From an uncultured Ellagibacter sp. (GTDB lineage: Bacteria > Actinomycetota > Coriobacteriia > Coriobacteriales > Eggerthellaceae): DNA of 21,631 nt. The notes under the pieces were generated by a model. That model saw only the letters and a list, made by a program, of their open reading frames with translations, was not told the origin of the DNA and did no database searches. The stretch is from the NCBI GenBank assembly GCA_934654815.1, contig CAKUGU010000040.1, positions 1-21,631 of the forward strand, read 5' to 3'. Shown piece by piece: positions 1 to 10,760 of the stretch; within the stretch, counting starts at the first letter, position 1, and every line of letters starts with the position of its first letter. Made by a program: the position numbers and the translations under genes.

Positions 1-1004
1 CCGTCGAGCTGCACCATCGGGCGCAGGTCGGGCGGGATGACCGGGATGACGTCCAAGATCATGTCGGAGGGCTTGTTGTCGGACTTCAGGAACGCGTCGA
101 CGACCTTCAGACGCTTGATCGCCTTCGCACGCTTCTGGCCCTTGCCGTTGGCGATGGTGTCGCGCAGCTCTTCGGCGGCCTCTTCGAGGTCCATCGCGTC
201 GAGCAGGTCGCGCACCGCCTCGGCACCCATGCCGCCGGTGAAGTAGTTCTTGTAGTTCATGCGCATCTCGCGATAGAGCGCCTCTTCGGGAACGAGCTGC
301 TTGGGCTCGATCTTCATGAAGGCCTCGAAGGCGTCCTGACGCAGCTGCTTGCGCTCGATGAACTCCTCGTGGATATCGGCGATCTCGGCCTCGACCTCTT
401 CGGGGGTCAGGCGCTCGTCCTCGTCGATCTCGTCGACGAAGTCGTCGTCTTCCGGCACGTAGTCGGTGCCCAGTCGGCGCGTCGCCTCGATGAGGCGGTC
501 GCGCTCGGCGTCGAGTTCCTCGAGGTCGGCGGCAAGCTCGTCACGGAGCTCGTCAGCGTCCTCGTCGCGGCCTTCCTTGTCGACCGAAGTGATGATGGAG
601 CTGGCGAAATACAGCACCTTCTCCAGCTCTTTCGGCGGGATGTCGAGCAGGTAGCCAAGACGGCTCGGGCTGCCCTTGAAGTACCAGATATGGGACACAG
701 GCGCAGCGAGCTCGATATGGCCCATGCGCTCGCGGCGAACCTTGCTGCGGGTCACTTCTACGCCGCAGCGCTCGCAGACGATGCCCTTGAAGCGAACGCG
801 CTTGTACTTGCCGCAGGCGCACTCCCAGTCCTTGGTAGGACCGAAGATCTTCTCGCAGTACAGGCCGTCCTTTTCGGGCTTGAGCGTGCGGTAGTTGATG
901 GTCTCGGGCTTCTTGACCTCGCCGTGCGACCAGCTGCGGATATCGTCGGCGCTCGCGAGGGAGATGCGAAGCGCGTCGAAGTTGTTCACGTCGAATTCGG
1001 TCAT
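1..1004 (-). CDS. rpoC: RNA polymerase subunit beta-prime, N-terminal part (3' end outside window)
   Basis: This is the first 334 codons of the RNA polymerase beta-prime subunit, read from an ATG at 1004 and running off the left edge. The N-terminal zinc finger is intact: Cys62, Cys64, Cys77 and Cys80 in the WECACGKY and CERCGVEV segments, followed by the clamp region. The last residues before the edge are [14 protein letters not shown], a universally conserved stretch leading towards the active centre. A charged helical region at about residues 140-220, with an acidic run near [13 protein letters not shown], sits where other actinobacteria have a variable coiled segment. The start follows the rpoB stop codon by 3 bp. 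GGAGAGGAG inside the end of rpoB provides the ribosome binding site, so rpoB and rpoC are cotranscribed and probably translationally coupled. Identity is certain; only the C-terminal two thirds cannot be judged. Confidence 0.98.
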   Translation of the reverse strand, partial: MTEFDVNNFDALRISLASADDIRSWSHGEVKKPETINYRTLKPEKDGLYCEKIFGPTKDWECACGKYKRVRFKGIVCERCGVEVTRSKVRRERMGHIELAAPVSHIWYFKGSPSRLGYLLDIPPKELEKVLYFASSIITSVDKEGRDEDADELRDELAADLEELDAERDRLIEATRRLGTDYVPEDDDFVDEIDEDERLTPEEVEAEIADIHEEFIERKQLRQDAFEAFMKIEPKQLVPEEALYREMRMNYKNYFTGGMGAEAVRDLLDAMDLEEAAEELRDTIANGKGQKRAKAIKRLKVVDAFLKSDNKPSDMILDVIPVIPPDLRPMVQLD

Positions 1005-1007
1005 CTC

Positions 1008-4547
<3,540 letters not shown>

Positions 4548-4602
4548 GAGGCTTTTCCTCCTTCACGCACGCACTCATTACCGTAAAAAGTTGCAATCGA
4601 AA

Positions 4603-4631
4603 AGAATATTATGGAAATGGCAAGTCGTCAA
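4603..4631 (-). promoter_or_regulatory. Predicted housekeeping-sigma promoter of rpoBC
   Basis: On the minus strand, TTGACG at 4631-4626 is followed after exactly 17 bp by TATTCT at 4608-4603. These match the -35 and -10 consensus at 5 and 4 of 6 positions. Transcription would begin near 4596, giving a leader of about 50 nt that ends in the AGGAGG ribosome binding site. The stretch is markedly AT-rich compared with its surroundings. Confidence 0.65.
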
Positions 4632-4679
4632 GGAAAATTTTTACGAACTGTGGAAGTTTTTTGTTGTTTTACCGTTTAA

Positions 4680-4718
4680 CCTGGGGAAACGCCGTTGAAA
4701 AAACGGCGTTTCCCCAGG
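4680..4718. repeat. Perfect 17-bp inverted repeat (strong hairpin)
   Basis: The arms (left arm CCTGGGGAAACGCCGTT, 4680-4696) are perfectly complementary to 4702-4718 and enclose a 5-nt GAAAA loop. Neither strand has a run of T directly after the stem, so this is not a classical intrinsic terminator. It lies upstream of the rpoB promoter and about 225 bp before the plus-strand operon, so it separates the two divergent units. It could be a bidirectional block to transcription, a binding site, or the stem of a short RNA. Confidence 0.75.
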
Positions 4719-4748
4719 CGCTTCCCATTTTAGGAGAAACCCAGCTCC

Positions 4749-4794
4749 TCGCGCCGAGCGCAGCAGGCGGCAAACCTTCGCGCCAAGCGCAGCA
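4749..4794. repeat. Two 17-bp direct repeats with one mismatch, 29-bp period
   Basis: TCGCGCCGAGCGCAGCA at 4749-4765 recurs as TCGCGCCAAGCGCAGCA at 4778-4794. The sequence after each copy is also loosely related (GGCGGCAAACCT versus GCGGCAACCT). It lies in non-coding sequence ahead of the yfhO-like gene. The function is unknown; it may be a decayed tandem duplication or a pair of protein-binding sites. Confidence 0.6.
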
Positions 4795-4943
4795 ACCGCT
4801 TTGCGGCAACCTCGCGGCAGGTTCGGAAGAAAGCCCCTCATTGTGCCGACTTTGAGTAGGCTTTAAGGTTTATGCCTCAACTCCAGCTCCGTGGCCGCTT
4901 TTTCGCCCCGCGGACGCTAGAATACGCTGCGAGGAAAACGAAG

Positions 4944-7826
4944 GTGACCCGAAAGCACGACATAGACGGTTCGAATCTGGGGGCAGACGAGCCGCTTTCC
5001 GCCACTGCGAACGCCCGCGAAATCGAGCACGCGCGCACTACCGCGCGCCGAAATGGGTTCGCCGCGACGAAAAGCGCGATCGCCGCATACGCCCTTTCTT
5101 TCGCCGTGCCCTTTTTCGTCGTGCTCGCCGCCTTCTGGTTGAACGGCATCTACCCCTTCGGCGACACGTCGGTCATGATGTACGACATGCCCGTCCAGTA
5201 CGCGCAGTTCTTCGGATGGCTCTCGAACGTGCTCTCGGGCGACGGCAACCTGTGGTATTCCGCGAACGCAGGGCTCGGCACCGGCACGCTTGCCCAGTTC
5301 ACCTACTACCTTTCAAGCCCGCTCAACCTGCTCGCCGCCTTCTGGGCGCCTGAGGACATGCCGTATTTCTTCAGCGTGCTTTACCTTATTAAGATCCCGC
5401 TGTGCTCGGTCGCCGCGCTCGTGTACCTGCGCGGGCGCTTCAGCGCCGACATCGCACACGGCGGCGCGCGGGCGCAGGTGCTCGGCGTGGTGTTCGCCTG
5501 CGCGTACGGCCTTACGTCCTACGTCACCGGTTACGCGAGCAACATCATGTGGCTCGATGGCGTGATCATGCTGCCGATCGTCTGTCTGGGCGTGCATCGC
5601 CTCGTCGCCGGGCGCGGGTGCGCGCTTCTCTTCGCGAGCGCGGCGTGCGCCATCCTCTTCAATTGGTACACCGGCTACATCGTGTGCTTCTTCTCGGTGT
5701 TCTACTTCGCTTACGAGCTTATCCGCCTGCGCGATGAGGTGCGCGGCAAGCGCGTTCGCACGGCGCTGCGGTACGCGGCGACCATGCTGCTTTCCGTGGG
5801 AGCTTCCGCGGTGCTCCTCTTCCCCACGCTTCTGGCGCTCCTCGGCGGGAAGGGGTCGGGCGCCGGCCTGTCGTCGCTTATGGGGTCTGGCGCCATCGCC
5901 ATCAACCCCATCAACCTGGCGAGCTTCTTCACCATCGGCACGATCCCCGGCATCACCGTGGCGAAGGCCACGCCCGCGCTCGTCATCTCGGCGGCGGCGC
6001 TCGTGGGCTGCTGCGCGTTCTTCTGCGACGCCGGGCGCCCGCGCGCAGACCGCATGGCAGGCGCCGGCATCGTCGGCATCTGCGCGCTCGCATTCGTGCT
6101 CATCCCGCTGAACACGGCGTGGCTTGGGTTCGTACCCGAGTCGTCCTACACGGGGCGCATGGGGTTCACGCTTCTGTTCGGCATCGCGGCGCTCGCGTTC
6201 GAGGGAACCTTGCACGCCGACGCATACTCGATTGTCAAGGGCGGCGCGCTCGCGTTCCTCGTCGTCGGACTCGCCATCTTCAACGTGTGGTACCAGACGC
6301 TGCAGCTGCGCCCGAACGCGACTTACGACGCCGCCGAGCTCGCGCTCATCGTCGGGTTCACGGCCCTGTTCGCGCTCGCGACGCGCTCGTCGCGAGCGCA
6401 TGAGGACGATTCGGATGCGAGCGAGCACGCACCTGCACGCCGCCGGGCCGTGCAGGTGTCGCGCGCGGTGCAGACGGCGGGCGTCTGCCTGCTCGTCGTG
6501 CTGTTCGCGGGCGAGCAGGTCTTTTCCGCGCGCACCGAGTTCGCAGTTTGCAACGTGAGCGCGAGCGCCTACCACGACGCCGTCTCCGAGCTCGAGGATT
6601 TCTACGCCGACATGCCGACCGACAACGGGTTCGTGCGCACCGGGCAGGTCGCCCCCTACACCGGCTCCACCAAGGCCGGCGGCTCGGATTGCACGCCGCT
6701 TCTGCTCGACACGGGCTCGTTCGACATCTACTCCTCCACGCAGGAAAGCGATATCCAAACGCTTTTGCAGCATCTGGGGTATTCGAAGATCACGCCGTTC
6801 GGCACCTGCTACGCCTCGCCGAACACCGCGGCCGACGCGCTGCTTTCGGTGACCGACATCGTGAGCGAGTCGCAGCCGCCGCGCACCACCGAGGAAAACG
6901 ACGGCAGGACGCTGCGCGGCACGTACCGAAAGTGGGACACGACGTCTTCGCTCCCCCTCGCGTACGGCATCGCCGACGGCGCCGCAGCCCAAAGCATCGC
7001 CTGGACCGACGATCCCTTCGCGAACCAGGAGCTTCTCTACGGCACGCTCACGGGAGCGAACGCCGACGGCCTTTACCACGCGGCGGCGGTCGAGGAAACC
7101 CAAGCCGGCGCCGACAACCAGCGCGCGTTCACCATTACCGCGCAAAGCGACGGCCCGATCTACCTTTACTGCCCGAGCATCTACCAGCTCGACGTCGCCG
7201 AGAACGGCATCCTCTGCTACCTGAACGTGAACGGCCGGGAAGTCCAGCGCGTCGGAGGGCGCGGCTCGTGCGACATGGTGTGCATCGGGACGTTCAACGC
7301 CGGCGACCAGGTGAACGTGTCGCTTACCGCTTCCCCTGCCGACCAGGTCACCACGAGCAGCCATGGCCAGAACCGCACCGTGAAGTCGTCCTTCCTCGAT
7401 GCGTCCGTGCAGGACCTCATCGTCGCTCAGACGCTCGATTTGAACAAGATGGACAGCCTGCTTTCGCATCTCGACGCCGCGGGCAGCTCGACCACCTCGT
7501 TCAGCGACGGCAGCGTGAGCATCTCGTTCAACGCTGCGCGAAGCGAAACCGTACTCGTTTCCATTCCCTACGAGCGCGGCTGGAGCGCGACGGTGAACGG
7601 GCGTCCCGTCGAAATCGAGGAGCTCGCCGGGGGCGTTCTCGGGATCGAGGTCGGCTCCGGAGAAAACACGATCGAGCTTCGTTACACGCCGTACGGGCTC
7701 TATCCGAGCCTTGCGATCAGCATCGCGAGCCTTGCCGCCTTCTGCGCATGGCGCGCGATCTCGAAGCGGCGGGGCCGCACCGAAGGCAAGCAAGCAGCAG
7801 GCAGCAACGACGAGAAAGAGCACTGA
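4944..7826 (+). CDS. YfhO-family polytopic membrane protein (putative GT-C type glycosyltransferase)
   Basis: This 960-residue protein has a first membrane segment at about residues 47-66, many further hydrophobic helices through about residue 500, a large polar domain of roughly 370 residues, and a final membrane helix near LYPSLAISIASLAAFCAW before a basic tail. The segment YPFGDTSVMMYDMPVQYAQFF, with Asp74 and Asp81, is the conserved first outside loop of YfhO proteins, where GT-C enzymes carry a catalytic acid. YfhO proteins in Bacillus, Listeria and Staphylococcus are needed to put sugars from undecaprenyl-phosphate carriers onto lipoteichoic acid outside the cell; that role here is inferred. 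I chose the GTG at 4944, which has GAGGA 8 nt upstream. An in-frame ATG at 4872 adds 24 residues unlike the family and has a poor ribosome binding site. The stop overlaps the start of the next gene by one base (TGATG), which implies coupled translation. The acceptor polymer is unknown. Confidence 0.85.
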   Translation: MTRKHDIDGSNLGADEPLSATANAREIEHARTTARRNGFAATKSAIAAYALSFAVPFFVVLAAFWLNGIYPFGDTSVMMYDMPVQYAQFFGWLSNVLSGDGNLWYSANAGLGTGTLAQFTYYLSSPLNLLAAFWAPEDMPYFFSVLYLIKIPLCSVAALVYLRGRFSADIAHGGARAQVLGVVFACAYGLTSYVTGYASNIMWLDGVIMLPIVCLGVHRLVAGRGCALLFASAACAILFNWYTGYIVCFFSVFYFAYELIRLRDEVRGKRVRTALRYAATMLLSVGASAVLLFPTLLALLGGKGSGAGLSSLMGSGAIAINPINLASFFTIGTIPGITVAKATPALVISAAALVGCCAFFCDAGRPRADRMAGAGIVGICALAFVLIPLNTAWLGFVPESSYTGRMGFTLLFGIAALAFEGTLHADAYSIVKGGALAFLVVGLAIFNVWYQTLQLRPNATYDAAELALIVGFTALFALATRSSRAHEDDSDASEHAPARRRAVQVSRAVQTAGVCLLVVLFAGEQVFSARTEFAVCNVSASAYHDAVSELEDFYADMPTDNGFVRTGQVAPYTGSTKAGGSDCTPLLLDTGSFDIYSSTQESDIQTLLQHLGYSKITPFGTCYASPNTAADALLSVTDIVSESQPPRTTEENDGRTLRGTYRKWDTTSSLPLAYGIADGAAAQSIAWTDDPFANQELLYGTLTGANADGLYHAAAVEETQAGADNQRAFTITAQSDGPIYLYCPSIYQLDVAENGILCYLNVNGREVQRVGGRGSCDMVCIGTFNAGDQVNVSLTASPADQVTTSSHGQNRTVKSSFLDASVQDLIVAQTLDLNKMDSLLSHLDAAGSSTTSFSDGSVSISFNAARSETVLVSIPYERGWSATVNGRPVEIEELAGGVLGIEVGSGENTIELRYTPYGLYPSLAISIASLAAFCAWRAISKRRGRTEGKQAAGSNDEKEH

Positions 7827-8797
7827 TGAGCACCAAAACCGACACGTTCCCCTACGACCTTTCCTTCGTCGTTCCCTGCTACAACGAAGTCGACAACATC
7901 CGCCTGTTCGAGAAGCGCACGTTCGCCTGCTTCGATGAGGCCGGGGTGTCGCTTGAAATCGTGTTCGTGAACGATGGCAGCGAAGACGGCACGGGCGAGC
8001 TTTTGCGGAAGGTGATCGCCGAAACCGACGCCGCGCATCCGGTGCAGGCCGTGTCGTTCTCCCGCAACTTCGGTAAGGAGGCAGCGCTCTACGCCGGCAT
8101 GGAGGTGGCGCGCGGGAAGTGCGTGTGCCTCATCGACGCCGACCTCCAGCAGACCCCCGAAGACGCCCTACGGATGTATCGCCTGCTCATCGAGAAACCC
8201 GAATACGACGTGGTCGCCGCCTGCCAAGTACAGCGCCGAGAGAGCTTCGTGATGAAGCTGTTCAAAAACGCGTTCTACAGCGCCTTCAACGGGGTGTGCC
8301 ATGGCATGAGCATCCCCGCGAATGTGAGCGATTTCCGGGTGTTCCGCCGCAGCGTCGCGGATGCGCTGCTGTCCCTTCCCGAAGGGCAGCGCTTCAGCAA
8401 GGGGCTGTTCGCGTGGATCGGGTTCAACACGCTCGAGGTTCCCTACGAGCCCGACGCACGAGCGAACGGCACGAGCAAATGGTCGGTCCGCTCGCTGTTC
8501 CGTTATGCGGCGAACGGCATCTTCGATTTCACGACGTGGCCGCTCAAGATAGCCGTGTGGCTCGGGCTCATCACGTCGCTGTGCGGGTTCGCGTATCTGC
8601 TCATCATCATCTTCAAGTACGCACTGTGCGGCACCGACGTCCCCGGTTTCCCGACGCTCGCGTGTCTCATCCTGCTGTTCGGCGGCCTGCAACTCACCGT
8701 GCTCGGCGTGATCGGCGAATATTTGGCGCGCAGCTACATCGAGGGGAAGCGCCGCCCGCTCTACATCGCCAAAGAGCACCTGAGCAACGAGGAATAG
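7826..8797 (+). CDS. Family 2 glycosyltransferase, CsbB/GtrB-like polyprenyl-phosphate sugar synthase
   Basis: This 323-residue protein probably transfers a sugar from a nucleotide donor to undecaprenyl phosphate on the inner membrane face. Visible features are the GT2 start VVPCYNE (15-21), VFVNDGSEDG with Asp50, SRNFGKEAALYAG (79-91), the metal-binding DADLQ (104-108), RRES and SDFRVFRR (169-175), ANGTSKWS (213-220), and two C-terminal membrane helices at about 239-264 and 277-299, followed by a short cytoplasmic tail. This is the layout of CsbB, GtrB and dolichyl-phosphate-glucose synthases. It begins at the ATG overlapping the yfhO-like stop, so the two are one operon. Established knowledge: in B. 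subtilis csbB and yfhO are adjacent and act in one lipoteichoic acid glycosylation pathway. The third partner, a GtcA-type flippase, is not in this window. The sugar cannot be told from sequence. The gene ends 24 bp from the convergent NYN ribonuclease gene. Confidence 0.88.
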   Translation: MSTKTDTFPYDLSFVVPCYNEVDNIRLFEKRTFACFDEAGVSLEIVFVNDGSEDGTGELLRKVIAETDAAHPVQAVSFSRNFGKEAALYAGMEVARGKCVCLIDADLQQTPEDALRMYRLLIEKPEYDVVAACQVQRRESFVMKLFKNAFYSAFNGVCHGMSIPANVSDFRVFRRSVADALLSLPEGQRFSKGLFAWIGFNTLEVPYEPDARANGTSKWSVRSLFRYAANGIFDFTTWPLKIAVWLGLITSLCGFAYLLIIIFKYALCGTDVPGFPTLACLILLFGGLQLTVLGVIGEYLARSYIEGKRRPLYIAKEHLSNEE

Positions 8798-8821
8798 CGC
8801 ATCGGCCGCGACGCGTGTCCG

Positions 8822-9364
8822 CTACAGCTTCCCGTCACGCAGGGCTTTGAGCTTCTCGAGCGTATCGGCGGATATGCGCTCGCCGAGCGTGCGCTTCTGC
8901 GCGACCTTCGGCGTCTCGTCGAGGCGGGCCTGGTCGTAGTATTCCCCCACCTCATAGCTGAACCCGTTCGCGCTCATGCGGTCGACGCCGCCGCCGAACA
9001 CGGTGTCCTGGATCGTGGCATCGCTCGTGACCACGAGCGTCTCGACGTTGCGTTCGCGCGCGTCGTGCGCGAGCTTCTCGATGACCTTGTCGGCGCTTTG
9101 CCCTGACGGGCTGAACATGATCTGCACCCCGCCGACGACCTGGACTTCTCCCGTCGAGAACTCGTTTTTCGCACCATCGAACACGATGATCGCGCGCCAG
9201 TCGCGCCCCGCGAAGTTCACCACGTCGTTGATGAGCCGCTCGCGAGCCGTGTTGAACACGTCATCGGTGTAGTCGGGGCCGAATGCGATCGTTTTGTACC
9301 GCTCGCCCGACCGGAGCACGTTGTACCCGTCGACGATGAGCAGCTTGTTGCGTTTCCGTGCCAT
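8822..9364 (-). CDS. NYN-domain ribonuclease, YacP/Rae1 family
   Basis: This 180-residue protein of the YacP (DUF901) branch of NYN ribonucleases has a PIN-like fold. Acidic residues sit where the family places metal ligands: Asp12 in LLIVDGYNVL, Asp63 in AIIVFDGAKN, Asp92 in SADKVIEKLA and Asp115 in VVTSDATIQD. The B. subtilis member Rae1 enters the ribosomal A site and cuts certain mRNAs during translation. The assignment is strengthened by context: as in Bacillus, the gene directly follows an RlmB-type methyltransferase. Only 2 bp separate the rlmB stop from the ATG at 9364 that I chose. That start has no clear Shine-Dalgarno sequence, and an ATG at 9388 overlapping rlmB is possible and would add 8 residues. 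Translation therefore probably depends on ribosomes finishing rlmB. The role in this organism is inferred. Confidence 0.85.
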   Translation of the reverse strand: MARKRNKLLIVDGYNVLRSGERYKTIAFGPDYTDDVFNTARERLINDVVNFAGRDWRAIIVFDGAKNEFSTGEVQVVGGVQIMFSPSGQSADKVIEKLAHDARERNVETLVVTSDATIQDTVFGGGVDRMSANGFSYEVGEYYDQARLDETPKVAQKRTLGERISADTLEKLKALRDGKL

Positions 9365-9366
9365 CG

Positions 9367-10113
9367 TTACTGCTGCTGACGAAGCCATTCGTACATGAAC
9401 ACGGTGGAGGCCTGCGCCACGTTGAGCGACGAGACCTTCCCCATCTGCGGCAGCTTCACCGCGAAGTCGCAGTTCTCGAGCACGAGGTTCGAGACGCCTT
9501 CGCCTTCCGACCCCATGACGAGCGCGATCTTGCCCTTGAGGTTCGACTTCCAGACGACCTCCTGCGCGTGCTCGCTCGCGGCGCAGACCCAGAAGCCCTC
9601 TTTCTTCAGGCGCTCGATGGCCTGCGAGAGGTTGGCCACCTGCGCCACGTTGATGTGGGCGATGGCGCCCGCCGAGCTTTTGTAGGTGGCGGCGGTCACA
9701 TGGGCGGAGCGCTTGTTCGGGATGACGATGCCAGCGGCACCGACCGACTCGGCGCTGCGCGCGATGGCTCCGAGGTTGCCCGCATCGGTGATATGGTCGA
9801 GCAGCACCACGAGCGCGCCTCCGTTGTGCTCTTCGGCGCGCGCTACCGCTTCTTCCAAGATGGTCGTGACGTTCACGTAGTCGAAGGGCTTGGTTTCGGC
9901 CATCACGCCCTGATGGCTCCCCCGCTCCGACAGCTTGTCAAGGCGAGCGCGGGAAACGGTCTGCACGGGAACGCTGCGCTTCTTCGCCTTGCGGAGCACG
10001 TCCTCGATGAGCGGGTCGTGCTTCACGTTGTCGGCCAGAAGCACGCGCTTGCAGGGCACGTCTGTCCTAAGCGCTTCGATGACGGGGCGCTTGCCCTCGA
10101 TGTAGTCAGCCAT
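9367..10113 (-). CDS. rlmB: TrmH/SpoU-family 23S rRNA 2'-O-methyltransferase, RlmB type
   Basis: This 248-residue SPOUT methyltransferase uses S-adenosylmethionine to methylate a ribose 2'-OH; RlmB acts on a guanosine in domain V of 23S rRNA. The N-terminal domain (about 1-75, starting YIEGKRPVIEAL) is the RNA-binding fold related to ribosomal protein L30e, typical of RlmB. The three SpoU motifs are present: DAGNLGAIARSAE (110-122, with Asn113 and Arg119), VMGSEGEGVS (199-208) and LPQMGKVSSLNVA (221-233). The last is slightly unusual: the family normally has Pro-Met before a glycine and Ser after NV. The ATG at 10113 fits the domain start. The gene lies 112 bp downstream of ogt, so it may have its own promoter. 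It forms an operon with the NYN ribonuclease gene. RlmB is the best call; other SpoU methyltransferases such as antibiotic-resistance enzymes are less likely. Confidence 0.87.
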   Translation of the reverse strand: MADYIEGKRPVIEALRTDVPCKRVLLADNVKHDPLIEDVLRKAKKRSVPVQTVSRARLDKLSERGSHQGVMAETKPFDYVNVTTILEEAVARAEEHNGGALVVLLDHITDAGNLGAIARSAESVGAAGIVIPNKRSAHVTAATYKSSAGAIAHINVAQVANLSQAIERLKKEGFWVCAASEHAQEVVWKSNLKGKIALVMGSEGEGVSNLVLENCDFAVKLPQMGKVSSLNVAQASTVFMYEWLRQQQ

Positions 10114-10225
10114 TATGTTCGCTTTCGTCGGGTTGGAGCGCGCAGATGCGCGGGTTCTTGATTTGTTCGACCTCTCAGTGTATCAAACGCTTCGCACCAT
10201 GGCAGCGAGAACACCAGCGAATCCC

Positions 10226-10759
10226 TTAGAGAGCCGTGCCTTTCGTGGGAACCGTGAGCTTCGACATGTCGACTCCCTCGAGTTCCAACAAGGCGATCTT
10301 GCGCTTCAGGCCGCCCGCGTAACCTGTGAGGCTGCGGCTCGCGCCGACGACGCGATGGCACGGCAGGATGATGGAAACGGGGTTGTGGCCTACCGCCCCG
10401 CCGACCGCGCGCGCCGACTGCTTGCGCCCCGTGTCGGCCTCGATGCTCTTCGCGATGTCGCCGTAGGTGGTGAGCTCGCCGTAGGGGATCTCAGCGAGCT
10501 TCGCCCAGACGCGCTGGCGGAACTCCGACCCGCGCGGCGCGCACGGCGGAAGCGCGCCCGGGTCGCGTCCCTCGAAGTAGACGTCGAGCCATGCGCACGC
10601 CTGCTTCAGGATGGGGTCGTCGGGCGCTTCCTGCGACTGGTCGGCCAGGGTGTCGACGTCGTATTTCTGCCCCTTGAACCACAGCCCGATGAGCGCCTTG
10701 CCATCGCTTGCCAGCTCGATGTCGCCGAGCGGGGACGGGTAGATGCAGGTGAAGTCCAT
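10226..10759 (-). CDS. ogt: Methylated-DNA--protein-cysteine methyltransferase (O6-alkylguanine repair)
   Basis: This 177-residue suicide repair protein takes the alkyl group from O6-alkylguanine onto its own cysteine. The active-site motif ILPCHRVV is intact with Cys134, which separates it from the catalytically dead alkyltransferase-like proteins. The DNA-binding helix-turn-helix region runs from EFRQRVWAKLAEIPYGELTTYGDIA (about 79-103), with the arginine-finger segment QSARAVGGAVGHNP before the active site. A family-typical N-terminal domain precedes this. The ATG at 10759 has AAGGAG in the end of the preceding gene. One base separates it from the stop of the Ada/AlkA fusion gene, so the two repair proteins are made together. 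This mirrors E. coli Ada split into two chains: the O6-guanine activity is here, the phosphotriester sensor is in the partner. Confidence 0.95.
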   Translation of the reverse strand: MDFTCIYPSPLGDIELASDGKALIGLWFKGQKYDVDTLADQSQEAPDDPILKQACAWLDVYFEGRDPGALPPCAPRGSEFRQRVWAKLAEIPYGELTTYGDIAKSIEADTGRKQSARAVGGAVGHNPVSIILPCHRVVGASRSLTGYAGGLKRKIALLELEGVDMSKLTVPTKGTAL

Positions 10760-10760
10760 G

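Larger units (their letters stand above)
4548..4943. other. Divergent intergenic region between rpoB and the yfhO-like gene
   Basis: This 396-bp gap holds no convincing gene. From left to right it contains the rpoB ribosome binding site and leader, the rpoB promoter, a perfect 17-bp inverted repeat, a pair of 17-bp near-identical direct repeats, two small hairpins (CCGC-TTT-GCGG at 4796-4806 and AACCT-N6-AGGTT at 4808-4823), and the short leader of the plus-strand operon. A TAGAAT at 4918-4923 is a possible -10 element for the plus-strand operon. It would give a leader of about 14 nt carrying the GAGGA ribosome binding site, but I see no good -35 box for it. Short open frames here look like chance. 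Confidence 0.7.

Noticed and set aside
4641..4855. Two short opposing open frames of 64-66 codons in the rpoB-yfhO gap
   Set aside because: Both are read through the hairpin and the direct repeats, lack good ribosome binding sites and resemble no known small protein.
4872..4943. A longer N-terminus for the yfhO-like protein starting at ATG 4872
   Set aside because: The extra 24 residues are not family-like, the upstream ribosome binding site is weak, and GTG 4944 has a well-placed GAGGA.
5313..7823. A minus-strand open frame of 836 codons opposite the yfhO-like gene
   Set aside because: It is Arg/Ala-rich without domains, covers a gene with clear membrane helices and family motifs, and has no ribosome binding site.
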